NCBI RefSeq assembly: GCF_013359905.1
Contig: NZ_JABMCC010000118.1
Location: 62,001-126,000 of the forward strand
Source of the DNA: Paenibacillus taichungensis
GTDB taxonomy: Bacteria; Bacillota; Bacilli; Paenibacillales; Paenibacillaceae
Length of the DNA: 64,000 bases
Direction of reading: 5' to 3'
Shown here: positions 52,700 through 61,398 of the stretch, piece after piece
How the letters are laid out: each line of letters opens with the position of its first letter
Position numbering within the stretch: position 1 is the stretch's first letter
Position numbers and translations under genes: made by a program
The notes under the pieces: generated by a model
Told to the model about the DNA's origin: nothing
What the model saw: only the letters and a program-made list of their open reading frames with translations
The model's database searches: none

Positions 52700-53040
52700 T
52701 AATTAAAGTATACAGAGGACTGCTCACCTTATTATATTATATCAAGACAAAGGCTCCGAGACAAGTTCCTTTCATCAAACACTCTAACAATTCTATCTAG
52801 TATCTTTGCTGATGAAATATCATCATTCCAAACAAACTCTATACCTTTAAGCCTAGTTTTTAGAGATTTTAACTGTAGGAATATGGAACTATACCTAATA
52901 AAAACTTTATATTAATATTAATATACAAAAATGTACATACTTGCTTGTTGATATAAATTAAATTACCATGGTAAACATTGGTTCTTAATTAACTATATAG
53001 AATCAATGTTTAGTTATTGGAGATGGTGTAAATAAAAAAC
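52700..53040. other. AT-rich non-coding spacer
   Basis: It separates the divergent membrane-peptide and toxin-like genes. Only AT-rich promoter-like sequence is seen (for example TATATT/TATAAA stretches around 52910-52980); no gene. Confidence 0.4.
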
Positions 53041-53056
53041 TTCGGAGGGAATTTAA

Positions 53057-53857
53057 TTGTTTAAAAAGACATCTTTAAAATCGTTTTTCCGTATTACTGC
53101 TCTAACCATGGCTTTCTTATTATTTGCTGTGACAGGTGCACAGTCTTATTCGTTAGCCGCAGGGGTTGAAAAGCTGCAAAATGATCAAGAAGTTGTAACT
53201 AGCACAGAGAATAATATTGTTCCAGAAACTGTGGCTGACGAAACGCAAAATATCACAGAGTATACACGCACAGATGATGAAGGTCAAAGTCAGAGTAACG
53301 TAACAGAAACTCCGTCTAATGAGAACTACCATAATGTAAACATTGGCGACTTTGATATTATTGGAGAAGATGTTCCACTTGAAGAGTCGAAAGTAGCATG
53401 GGTACTCCCTTGGGTTGGTTGGGAAATCGGAAAAGTTTTAGTTTGGCTAGCTGCTGGAGCCGCTGTTGGAGTAGCAGTTATTGATGGCTTTGTAGAAGCT
53501 AAAGCGTTTGTGAGTGAACTCACAAAGAGCAAACAGAAAGATAAACCTAAGTATTATACAGTTAAATATGATAAAAATTATATGTATGTAGGTTCCCCAT
53601 TAACTGATCAGCAAGCACTTGATCGTGTTAACAGTCCGTTTGGTGAAGTGTGGACACCTAATTACAACGATGCTAGACTTCTCGCATCTAAACATGCAGG
53701 TGGAGGTAAGATTGTTGGTCCAGAAAACCATTACAAAACGAACTATAATGACACTCGCTATTTCTGGCATTTTCATGGAGAGAAACCAAGTGGAGTTCGC
53801 TCAGGTCATATTTTTTATGGAACTGAAAGTCAAATGGGAGCTGTAAAGAAACCATAA
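53057..53857 (+). CDS. Secreted toxin-like protein
   Basis: 266 residues from TTG 53057 behind TCGGAGGG. A signal peptide (ALTMAFLLFAVTGAQSYSLAAG), an acidic Thr/Glu-rich segment, one hydrophobic helix near 120-145 (VLVWLAAGAAVGVAVIDGF) and a C-terminal domain with DARLLASKHAGGG, RYFWHFHGEKPSGVRSGHIFYG. The ending, with conserved H, H and G, recalls C-terminal effector domains of small Firmicute secreted toxins (for example the SAR2788-named family), but I cannot confirm the family. The next gene is a candidate immunity gene. Confidence 0.6.
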   Translation: MFKKTSLKSFFRITALTMAFLLFAVTGAQSYSLAAGVEKLQNDQEVVTSTENNIVPETVADETQNITEYTRTDDEGQSQSNVTETPSNENYHNVNIGDFDIIGEDVPLEESKVAWVLPWVGWEIGKVLVWLAAGAAVGVAVIDGFVEAKAFVSELTKSKQKDKPKYYTVKYDKNYMYVGSPLTDQQALDRVNSPFGEVWTPNYNDARLLASKHAGGGKIVGPENHYKTNYNDTRYFWHFHGEKPSGVRSGHIFYGTESQMGAVKKP

Positions 53858-53981
53858 CCTGAAGCAACAAGTTTTTTCATATGATATTATAAAAATACAT
53901 ATACCATCTCCAGAGCTAAACCTTTAAGTTTACTTGAATTTTTAACTTGACCAAATTATCCGATGAAAAGAGGAAACAAGA

Positions 53982-54509
53982 TTGGAAATTGATATACGAA
54001 AGTTATACGAAAAATACCTCACTCTTGATATCCCTAGTCCTTTTTCGTTAGAGCAGATTCATGATCGCCTAATCAAAAAATACTACGCGGAACAGGTCGA
54101 TCTCAGTCTATTTTCTGATTTAAGCAACGATCCTGATGCTGAGTTTGATCAAGCTATTGCTGCTTATGTTTTCAAAGACCAACGTGGAATTGTTGAGCTG
54201 CTAAAACTGAACAACGAAGAAGAAATTTACGAACCATTAGAATTTGCTTGGATCATCAACTCTACAATACGAGGATTTTCTCATATGCTATGTGTTGAGA
54301 TAGGCGTGTTACAACTAGAAATACCCAAAGAGGAAATGGTTCTGGGAAACTTATTATTTGAAGAATACTTGGTAGCTCTCTATTTAACTGGTCACATTCA
54401 ATTTGAAGATGATCTGTTAATTGACAAAGTGATAGCACGTTATAAAGAAGGTTATCGTCTCCGTTATTTTGGTAACCAGAACGGTGATGATACTTATCTG
54501 TACAATTAA
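53982..54509 (+). CDS. Acidic cytoplasmic protein, candidate immunity protein
   Basis: 175 residues, acidic and helical (ELLKLNNEEEIYEPLEFAWI, EEMVLGNLLFEEYLVALYL), no signal peptide. TTG 53982 follows GAGGAAAC. It lies 124 bases behind the secreted toxin-like gene, on the same strand and before a terminator, the usual order of toxin and immunity gene. Not assigned to a family. Confidence 0.55.
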   Translation: MEIDIRKLYEKYLTLDIPSPFSLEQIHDRLIKKYYAEQVDLSLFSDLSNDPDAEFDQAIAAYVFKDQRGIVELLKLNNEEEIYEPLEFAWIINSTIRGFSHMLCVEIGVLQLEIPKEEMVLGNLLFEEYLVALYLTGHIQFEDDLLIDKVIARYKEGYRLRYFGNQNGDDTYLYN

Positions 54510-54528
54510 ACTATAACCATTCCCTGAT

Positions 54529-54556
54529 GCTCTTTCTTATTGAAAGAGCTATTTTA
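54529..54556 (+). terminator. Terminator after the toxin/immunity pair
   Basis: GCTCTTTC and GAAAGAGC with a five-base loop, then ATTTTATT. Confidence 0.8.
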
Positions 54557-55011
54557 TTAGTAAGCATGATTATCTCGACAAATCAGCCCGTCGCGGTGGA
54601 AGTGTCACTTGTAAAAAATACCATATTAAATGTCATTTTGATCTAAACCCACCCCTCCCCCCCCCTTGCCAAAAGTGTTACCTAATATGGCTTAGGTAAC
54701 GTTTTTCAGCCTAAATTGATGTAAAAATCAAAGAAATATAAGCAAAGCACCTCTTATGCTGAATATTTGTATAAATATTCATCCAATATATACAATTTGC
54801 TTGTATTTGTCCCGCTCATTCGATACCAATCAGTCAGTTCGTATCCTGATCATCTCATTACCAGACACATGCTGATAGGCATTCCAGTACACTCTTATGC
54901 GCTCAACACGATTTATCAGCTCTCTACTCTATTGAAACGTAACCTCGCTTCATGCCTCATCCGAGTCATCCTACAGAAGTTTGCGATGCATGTCTCTCCC
55001 CACAATGCAAA
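54557..55011. other. Non-coding stretch with poly-C tract and hairpin
   Basis: A run of nine C lies near 54657-54665. A perfect hairpin, GTTACCTAA/TTAGGTAAC (54677-54700), followed by GTTTTTC, is a second terminator-like element. No gene found. Confidence 0.5.
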
Positions 55012-55034
55012 AAAGAGCCTACATTAGGCTCTTT
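55012..55034 (-). terminator. Terminator of the coiled-coil remnant
   Basis: AAAGAGCCTA and TAGGCTCTTT stem with a minus-strand T run. Confidence 0.8.
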
Positions 55035-55059
55035 CAGGTACACCTACATAACAGCAGTA

Positions 55060-55364
55060 TCACTGTCTAGCTAGACTCAGTACCTCATTATCAATATCGT
55101 TTATACGCCGCACCATTCTTGGCACATCATTTTTTATCATTCTAATGTCAGCCTCCATCTTCTCTAGCCGTTCTTGAATTTATACTCCCTGCTTGTTTGC
55201 AGGATCAAGAATTCCAGTTAGTTCAATGAGCTGGTTATCTAGTGTATCCAAGCGCCTGTCCATGTCTCCTTGCATCCCTTTCATCATGTTTACAAATTTA
55301 CGTAATTCGTTTTTGTGTTCTGTGTTCTGTGTTCTCTTTCGCAGTTTACCCCTCTCGCTTTCAT
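55060..55364 (-). pseudogene. Remnant of a coiled-coil protein gene
   Basis: One frame encodes ELRKFVNMMKGMQGDMDRRLDTLDNQLIELTGILDPANKQGV, stops at TAA, and then continues in frame as IQERLEKMEADIRMIKNDV...NDIDNEVLSLARQ. The upstream end is out of frame with its ATG by a stretch holding three copies of the seven-base unit GAACACA. It looks like a small phage-type coiled-coil gene that lost its frame. Confidence 0.5.
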
Positions 55365-55783
55365 TTTATATCAAAACAATGTGCTTCTATCGCAGATCAC
55401 TATAGTAGTTTTACATCGCAAAAGGCTTATCTTGAATTTCCCTAGCGTCAAACATGCGTAGACGCACCATCGCAGATCGACACACACGCAGCTAAATGAG
55501 CTTATCATTGCAGCAAGAGCCACACCAGAGGTTACAGGATAGCACACGAATGAAGGCGCTAACTGTCAGTTATGTTTTTCATTTTTTTAATAGCATTCAT
55601 TACTAAGCTTGAATTGCTATCCACGATAAAAGTATTGACTTCTTATAGCGTTCTTTGGGTAATAAGCCATCGTAGATGTAACAGACCTAGCACCGTAGGA
55701 CAGATTTAGAAGCCCGCAATGCAACGATCCTCCCCCCTGCTTTTTACTACTTCCACGATCTCTATCTTCGCAAGAGTAATAAC
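55365..55783. other. Non-coding stretch
   Basis: No gene or strong signal seen between the coiled-coil remnant and the initiator-like gene. Confidence 0.4.
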
Positions 55784-56665
55784 TCAATGAACAACTAGCA
55801 TTTGTTCGTCATTCTCTTGAATGAAGGGAATGACATCCTCTGTTTCCTTTTCCCCCTCGCTATAGCCTCCTACTTCTGTCTCGTCACTCTCATCTTCCAA
55901 AAGATAATCGTTCATTTTCCATCTTCTTATATTTTTATCAATTGACTCCTTATGTGCACGCAAGAACTCATCTTGAAATCTTACTGAAGAACATAATTTG
56001 TGTTCGAATTTATAGCCACCCTTACCATTCGGACTTTTATGTGTATATAGTAGGTATTCTGCATTAAGCTTCTTGATATACTTGTGAATTGTATCTTTGC
56101 TGTATCCTAGAGTTGTTGCCATTTTCTCAATTCGCATAAACGATTTTCTCTCTATACCATTTGAAAGCTTCGTCATAAGGCAATATAGAGGAATATAGCG
56201 TTCTTTCAGTCCCTTCGCCTTGTATAACTCAAGCATGTCTAAATCAATAGATATAAAAAAGTTTTCGCCATCAACTGGTATATCTTTTTTCTCCGTTTTG
56301 TCCCAATTAGTGTGAGGAACGTCAGTAGCAGTTATAATCATCATTTGATGAATATTTACATTACCATCCTCATCATGAAGCCTATCCCATCTCGATGGTT
56401 TTTCCATCTTTATTACCTTATTGGTTTTAAGTACTTTAAGTAATTCGATGAGTTTCTTAGCAGTGTAACCAGTTTCCTTTCTTAGAGTGTCAATACTCAC
56501 TTGGAATGTGAAAACTTGGTTTTCATTAACTCTGTGAAGCCTATGCTTCGTGAGTGCTATATACACATATAGACCCTCATGACCAATCTTCAAGAATTTT
56601 CTTTTATCATTTGTATGGTCAAACCACACTGACTTAATCTTGACACTTCCATAAATTCTCTCCAT
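55784..56665 (-). CDS. Replication-initiator-like winged-helix protein
   Basis: 293 residues. Two winged-helix-like segments are suggested: residues about 30-95 (FQVSIDTLRKETGYTAKKLIELLKVLKTNKVI) and about 175-225 (FMRIEKMATTLGYSKDTIHKYIKKLNAEYLL). The C-terminal tail is acidic. This layout fits plasmid or phage initiator proteins of Firmicutes. The DNA just upstream is rich in dyads, as an origin would be. Exact family not set. Confidence 0.5.
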   Translation of the reverse strand: MERIYGSVKIKSVWFDHTNDKRKFLKIGHEGLYVYIALTKHRLHRVNENQVFTFQVSIDTLRKETGYTAKKLIELLKVLKTNKVIKMEKPSRWDRLHDEDGNVNIHQMMIITATDVPHTNWDKTEKKDIPVDGENFFISIDLDMLELYKAKGLKERYIPLYCLMTKLSNGIERKSFMRIEKMATTLGYSKDTIHKYIKKLNAEYLLYTHKSPNGKGGYKFEHKLCSSVRFQDEFLRAHKESIDKNIRRWKMNDYLLEDESDETEVGGYSEGEKETEDVIPFIQENDEQMLVVH

Positions 56666-56703
56666 ATAATAGACCTTTCGTTTTAAGTTATTCAGCCCCG
56701 CAG

Positions 56704-56821
56704 GGTACCCCGTAGGGGGAAAAGCGAAGCGCTTTAACGGCTTTAGCCGCTTAATTGGTGGATGAACTCCACCAAGAGATATTAAACATTTATTAAAGAT
56801 TACTTATTAATAATGTTTAAT
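56704..56821. repeat. Dyad-rich, origin-like region
   Basis: It holds CCCCGTAGGGG, GAAGCGCTTT, GGCTTTAGCCG (56739-56749), TTGGTGGA/TCCACCAA (56755-56775) and an AT-rich inverted repeat ATTAAACATT/AATGTTTAAT (56781-56821). Part of the GC-rich section recurs in inverted orientation at 58707-58772. It lies immediately upstream of the initiator-like gene. Confidence 0.55.
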
Positions 56822-57235
56822 ATATCCTTGTATTGAACCACTTGGGCAAACCAGAAGACATCAACCTAAATAAAAATGCGGTTGCTTGGCATCCCCAAAT
56901 TGAGCTCATCAAGGTGAAACTCCAATGGAAAACAAGAGATTTTTCGAAAGAAAACTAGGCTAAGTGTATCCTAAAATGGGAACACATTGACATCATCCCT
57001 ACATTCATCACATCCTAGTTTGATGGAGAGTTGGCATAGATACAGCCTTCCAAATCTAAATACCAAGCCATTTGTCATCTCGATATTTAACTAAACCCAA
57101 CATCCACAGTGGTTTTCCACAAAAAAACCAGGTTGTTTTGTCACAATTTTCAAACATCAACCCATAGACCATGCAGTAACTGTAGCTAACTACATGATCA
57201 TAGGAGTCAACTAGAGTTAATTGTTACCTGACACA
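56822..57235. other. Non-coding stretch beside the origin-like region
   Basis: No gene. TTTTCCACA near 57112 is one base from a DnaA box (TTATCCACA). CAGTGGTTTTCCAC is followed by a run of A. Confidence 0.35.
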
Positions 57236-57451
57236 CTATCTCATGTTGCTTTTTTCTGTATAGGCTTTATACGCCGCTTCTGATGCAGCGTGACTTTCTC
57301 TTGTGAATGTATGTTCACCACAATTCTGGCATTCATATGCTGGAATCTTATCAGATATCAGCGTTCCATCCTTGTCACGATAGAACCAGTTAACTTTCAA
57401 TAGGTTGTGAGCGCCACACTGAAAACATTTAATAGGCACAAAATTCTCCAT
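57236..57451 (-). CDS. YgiT-type zinc-finger protein
   Basis: 71 residues with CFQCG near residue 9 and ECQNCGEHTF near residue 39, spaced as in the zinc finger of YgiT/MqsA. Only the finger is present; there is no HTH. GGAGGG precedes the ATG. In many genomes such proteins sit in toxin-antitoxin pairs, but no toxin-type partner is recognised beside it. Confidence 0.65.
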   Translation of the reverse strand: MENFVPIKCFQCGAHNLLKVNWFYRDKDGTLISDKIPAYECQNCGEHTFTRESHAASEAAYKAYTEKSNMR

Positions 57452-57501
57452 ATGGGACCCTCCGCATTTGATTTATCGTACTTCTCCATCTAAATTGAAT
57501 A

Positions 57502-58128
57502 TCATAACTCCAAATACTCTCTTTTCGAGGCATCGAGATATAGCTCCCACTTCGCCTTCATCTCAAGTTTCCTCTCATCCACTAACTTTTTGAATTGATC
57601 TCCAATAGGGGAATTATGAATAGAAAAATACATTTCCATATAGTGATAATATTCAAGCTCAGCTTTTTGCCAAGCGACACTCGCCTCAAATCCTTTAGCA
57701 TAATACGCTGAATACCTATCACTTAACCCCTCACCATCGAGATTGTTAGCGAACAGAAGAACGTTCCTAGTCCCTACATATCTACCTTTAATAGGACTGA
57801 CCTGTTTCTTTAAGATTGCGACATACTGAGTTTGAAAACGAGTCTCTTCTTGTACAATTTCAATAACCTCATTGATGATCAAACTTCCCTCCGTGAATAT
57901 ATACTTGTCCAGTTTAAAAACATCTTTGTTCATTGCTTGCAATTTGGAATCATGGATGATTTTTATATCCACATAAGACAAGTCATCATCAGGTTCCCTT
58001 TCAGGATAAATAGAGAATACAAAAGAATAATTCTGCAAATCTCGGTAACCATGCCACGGAAATACATCAAGTTTTACGATGATATTCTTCGCATATGCAC
58101 TAAAACTAGCTTGTTGAAAGTATAACAA
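57502..58128 (-). CDS. Hypothetical protein
   Basis: 208 residues from a TTG start behind AAGGGGA. Mixed alpha-beta protein (FVFSIYPEREPDDDLSYVDIKII, YGTRNVLL-like VGTRNVLLFANNL) with a helical C-terminus. No family recognised. It lies 50 bases upstream of the YgiT-type finger gene. Confidence 0.55.
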   Translation of the reverse strand: MLYFQQASFSAYAKNIIVKLDVFPWHGYRDLQNYSFVFSIYPEREPDDDLSYVDIKIIHDSKLQAMNKDVFKLDKYIFTEGSLIINEVIEIVQEETRFQTQYVAILKKQVSPIKGRYVGTRNVLLFANNLDGEGLSDRYSAYYAKGFEASVAWQKAELEYYHYMEMYFSIHNSPIGDQFKKLVDERKLEMKAKWELYLDASKREYLEL

Positions 58129-58947
58129 TTTACAATTTCCCCTTCTAAAAAGGTATTGACAATACTTTTTTCTTCTCGTATACTAAGCTTATCAAACATA
58201 TCATAATCCTTTCTATAAGATACGAGTAGATTATACTATCTATTAGTTCTTGTAAAGGGATATTTTTGCTTTTGTTATTTTTGTTCGGATAACAACGGTT
58301 TCCCAACCTACTATTATAGCACCTATTCGTTAGCTTACATATAGAAATATCTACCTTCCGTTCGCTTAGAAAGCTAGATAAACTAGTATAAAATTAAGGG
58401 TTTCTTGAGGTTTTTATAGCCTCTGGATACCCTTGATTTTTTGCCCCAAAACCGCCCCGATGGGTCGTCCAAAACTTGATCCAATGCCCCTAGAATGGGA
58501 TACACTGGTCGAAGTTGAATTTGCCTTTATGCGGCAAGGGATTGAGGTCAATTTTGAGAAATATGGATCGTGATATTTTGATCCAAAACGGCTCTGTGGC
58601 GGTCTTCGTCGCGTGATATTTTGCCCCGAAACCCCGATGTAATAATTCTTTTAAATCTTTAATAAATCTTTTAAATATCATGTCAAAGGTTTTTGCCATA
58701 TCAGAACGGCTAAAGCCTTGAGGCGCTTACGCTTATTGGGCTTCGCCCCCTTTCCCCTGTCGGGGAAGGTACAAGTGTATCCCCATTATTCTTCACCAGC
58801 TTCGTTGTAAGCCTATTTACAATCCAAATGGTGAAATTGCACCCACACAGCATTTAAAGAGCGCACAGCTTATGTGAATGCGTCTCAAGCACCTCTCAAC
58901 ATGAAGGACACCTCTCAACTGTCTAACTAGCATGATGCAGAGCATTG
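58129..58947. other. Non-coding stretch with repeats
   Basis: Three related motifs occur: TTTTTTGCCCCAAAACC (58437-58453), CGTGATATTTTGATCCAAAA (from 58569) and CGTGATATTTTGCCCCGAAA (from 58612, going on CCCCGATG). The GC-rich block at 58707-58772 (CGGCTAAAGCC, GGGCTTCGCCCC, CCCCTGTCGGGG) is an inverted relative of 56704-56749. No gene is convincing here. Confidence 0.5.
58707..58772. repeat. GC-rich inverted copy of the 56.7 kb block
   Basis: CGGCTAAAGCC is identical to the complement of 56739-56749. It is followed in the same order by GCGCTT, CTTCGC and a CCCC/GGGG hairpin, as in the left block. The two blocks bound a 2-kb segment. Confidence 0.6.
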
Positions 58948-59427
58948 TTACGCTGCATACGAGAGCAAGCCGTGAGCATTATCTACTTGCTTGTTCAGTG
59001 TAAGCTTAAAGATATCCTCATTCGAATACCCCAATCTCTCAATTCTTTCCACTGTTTCATAATACAATGGCTCCATGAAGAGCTTTTCCAACGCACTCTT
59101 TCTGCCCCTGACACACATTCCTTCAAACTCTGACAAAGTAAGCTTAGCATGCAAGCGTTCCATTTTCTGTTGCTTGAAGTCGCTGATAAAGGATACAAGT
59201 TCATCCAGGTCACCATTCCAATAGCCGTTCCACTCTACTAGGTCATCTTCTGACTCTAAAAGAAATTCAATCTTGTCAATCCAAATGTTAGAGAAGTCGT
59301 TCCACGTCAGAAAGTCAATCCATGATTGTTTCGAATTGCCAAGGTTAGCGAGTATCAAATGGTACGGTACCTTTTGTAGGGCTTCTTTACGTGCTTTGTT
59401 GTATGAATTAGTTGTTACAGATGTCAT
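58948..59427 (-). CDS. Hypothetical protein under the palindromic operator
   Basis: 159 residues from ATG 59427, nine bases behind AAGGAGA. Helical, acidic-rich (IEFLLESEDDLVEWNGYWNGDLDELVSFI; LEGMCVRGRKSALEKLF-like end). No family recognised. It is divergent from the small repressor gene, across the 59516-59556 operator, so it is a probable target. Confidence 0.6.
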   Translation of the reverse strand: MTSVTTNSYNKARKEALQKVPYHLILANLGNSKQSWIDFLTWNDFSNIWIDKIEFLLESEDDLVEWNGYWNGDLDELVSFISDFKQQKMERLHAKLTLSEFEGMCVRGRKSALEKLFMEPLYYETVERIERLGYSNEDIFKLTLNKQVDNAHGLLSYAA

Positions 59428-59515
59428 TGTCTTGGTCTCCTTGAGTATTAATATTTTTCTGTAAATCAATAAATAGACGATTATAGTTTTTTTCACTGGT
59501 TAATGATATGATTCA

Positions 59516-59556
59516 TACGATCCAACGTATAACCAAATATTATACGCCGGATCGTA
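59516..59556. promoter_or_regulatory. Large palindromic operator between divergent genes
   Basis: Two 17-base arms, TACGATCCAACGTATAA (59516-59532) and TTATACGCCGGATCGTA (59540-59556), are complementary except at two positions. The right arm overlaps the -10 TATAAT (59555-59560) of the repressor gene. It is positioned to bind the XRE protein encoded at 59594 and shut off both directions. Confidence 0.75.
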
Positions 59557-59593
59557 TAATGTCAACTACTTAAACTTAGGGAGCGATGGCTAT

Positions 59594-59821
59594 ATGATAA
59601 AACTCCGCTTAAAACTTGATGAGTTACTAAAAGAGCACAACATAACCCAGAGCCAACTCTCAAAAGACATTGAAGTCAGGCAAGCAACACTGTCTGAGAT
59701 GTCTAGGAATATTCGTTCAGAAATTAACATCCCTATCATTGAAAAGATAGCTAATCATTTTGATATCAAAGACATACACCAACTTATTGAACTTATAGAA
59801 GTGGAGGAAGAATATAAATGA
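59594..59821 (+). CDS. Small XRE-family repressor
   Basis: 75 residues, essentially one Cro/C1 HTH (LDELLKEHNITQSQLSKDIEVRQATLSEMSRN). Start ATG behind GGGAG. It should autoregulate through the palindrome upstream. It overlaps the next gene by four bases (ATGA). Confidence 0.82.
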   Translation: MIKLRLKLDELLKEHNITQSQLSKDIEVRQATLSEMSRNIRSEINIPIIEKIANHFDIKDIHQLIELIEVEEEYK

Positions 59822-60057
59822 TCTCAGACAAAAGACTTACAGAACTTGGAGTGGTTAAAGATGAAACGGGAGTTTTCCTTCCCAAAGATTTCTGTTTAGT
59901 GTCTCTTCTCAATTGGTATCAAACGCAGGATAGTACCGTGACTGATAATCAACACCAAGCTATTACAAACTTCCTATTCCACCTTGAGCTTGACTTAGGG
60001 ATTTGCGATGGAACAAATGAGAAGTATTTAAAACAGAGGATTGTTGAAAAAGATTGA
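59818..60057 (+). CDS. Hypothetical protein cotranscribed with the repressor
   Basis: 79 residues (LVSLLNWYQTQDSTVTDNQHQAITNFLFHLELDLG). Coupled to the repressor gene by an ATGA overlap. No family recognised. Confidence 0.65.
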   Translation: MISDKRLTELGVVKDETGVFLPKDFCLVSLLNWYQTQDSTVTDNQHQAITNFLFHLELDLGICDGTNEKYLKQRIVEKD

Positions 60058-60146
60058 TCATTATGACTGTTTTGTACAACTTTTGATTGAATATAATAAT
60101 ATAATTGGATATTATTTGTATATATTGATAAAGGAGGGATAATAGT

Positions 60147-60899
60147 CTGAAAAAAAGATTGTCACTTCTGCTCATATCAGTCATGGCAATATCAGTTTAC
60201 GTCTATTCTTTAGCAAGCGCATCTGAGACACAAATAGTACCAGTGGACTCAGGTAAAGTTGAAAGTGGTTACGTTTATCTGAATGGAGTTCCTATAAAGG
60301 AAAACGAAGTTATTGAAGTGAATGAAGCAAACCAAGATGAAATCATCGCCAAGTATGGCATTGAAAAGCCGTCAGAAGGCGCTCAGTTAAAAACGATTCG
60401 TGTAGTCAATAATGATCCTCGCGGAGCAAGAGAATTCTTACAAGAGAATAATGACACAGTTAACCCTCAGAATATTTGGGGTTTTAAACTCACTAAAGGT
60501 ACACCTCAATTTATCGATGGTTGGACGGAAATTGCGAGAGGAAAACACTTCTGCACAAAACCGAAAGGTCAAAGTTGCAACAGAGTAGAAATTTCAGTGT
60601 CCGCAAACGAAAGTGTTGCTGTTGAGGTACAGTCATCTCTCAGTGTTGGCGTTAAAGAGTTTGTTGCCGCAGAGTTTGGTCGCTCACTTAATGAAACAGG
60701 TGGTGTATCCACATCAGTTATGGTTCCTATGGATATTCCAGGGCAAAAAACTGGAATTGTGATTGGGTATCCAATCTATAAATCAACGTTTTGTCAAGTG
60801 TATCAAAAAGGGATTTTTAGCGATACTTATTTAGGTGGAGCATCCATGTTAGAGCCAAGTAAATCATCTATCGTTACAATGGATTGGATTCAAGGATAA
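60147..60899 (+). CDS. Secreted protein, probable CTG start
   Basis: About 250 residues with a signal peptide (KKRLSLLLISVMAISVYVYS, cut near ASASET). The start CTG 60147 is proposed because AAGGAGGG lies eight bases upstream and it yields a basic n-region; TTG 60159 is the alternative but gives no positive charge. The mature part is beta-rich (VEISVSANESVAVEVQSSLS, VKEFVAAEFGRSLNETGGVS), with a single cysteine pair (FCTKPKGQSC). Reminiscent of secreted beta-sheet or pore-forming-like proteins; function unknown. Confidence 0.6.
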   Translation: MKKRLSLLLISVMAISVYVYSLASASETQIVPVDSGKVESGYVYLNGVPIKENEVIEVNEANQDEIIAKYGIEKPSEGAQLKTIRVVNNDPRGAREFLQENNDTVNPQNIWGFKLTKGTPQFIDGWTEIARGKHFCTKPKGQSCNRVEISVSANESVAVEVQSSLSVGVKEFVAAEFGRSLNETGGVSTSVMVPMDIPGQKTGIVIGYPIYKSTFCQVYQKGIFSDTYLGGASMLEPSKSSIVTMDWIQG

Positions 60900-60927
60900 A
60901 CCAATTAGATAAAAACAAAAAGCAAAA

Positions 60928-60967
60928 AGGACTCCTCATTCCGTGTGTGGAGTCCTCTCTTTGTTAT
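60928..60967 (+). terminator. Terminator of the secreted-protein gene
   Basis: AGGACTCC and GGAGTCCT arms with a 13-base loop, then CTCTTTGTT. Confidence 0.8.
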
Positions 60968-61398
60968 ACTTTATTCAGAATCCGTGACCCCTCACCATTT
61001 CCTTTTTGTCTCATTCTGTCATTATCACACTACTTCCTGCCGTCAAAAAGATCTATCTTCAACACTTGCGAAATTCTATGCAAATCAAAGATTCTTACTT
61101 TTGTTTATCTTTAACTTCCCTGCGTAGTAATTTCCCACACCTCTTCGTTATCAGAAAGGAACGTATCCTTTAGCGGTGAGTGCCCGTCATTAAATCAGAT
61201 ACGAGAACAGCTTTGCAATTAAATCAACGGTTAACCTCACTGCCTTCACTCGTAACTAATGTTACCATTGCGCCGTAGATTAGTTTGCCTTATCCATAAC
61301 CCAGTATAGTTTGTTCATTGCTGTTTATTCCCTTTAGTATTGAAACCAATAGAAAATTATTAACGTATTCATATCTATACATAGTATGGGGGGATACG
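60968..61398. other. Non-coding stretch
   Basis: No gene or strong hairpin seen; the segment leads to the promoter of the 61.4 kb gene. Confidence 0.4.

Noticed and set aside
54657-54665. Poly-C tract as a phase-variation switch
   Set aside because: It lies outside any gene or evident promoter, behind a terminator.
54767-55027. An 86-codon plus-strand frame
   Set aside because: No ribosome site, and it runs into the terminator of the opposite-strand remnant.
58490-58699. A 69-codon minus-strand frame in the repeat region
   Set aside because: It is built from the repeated motifs and has no ribosome site.
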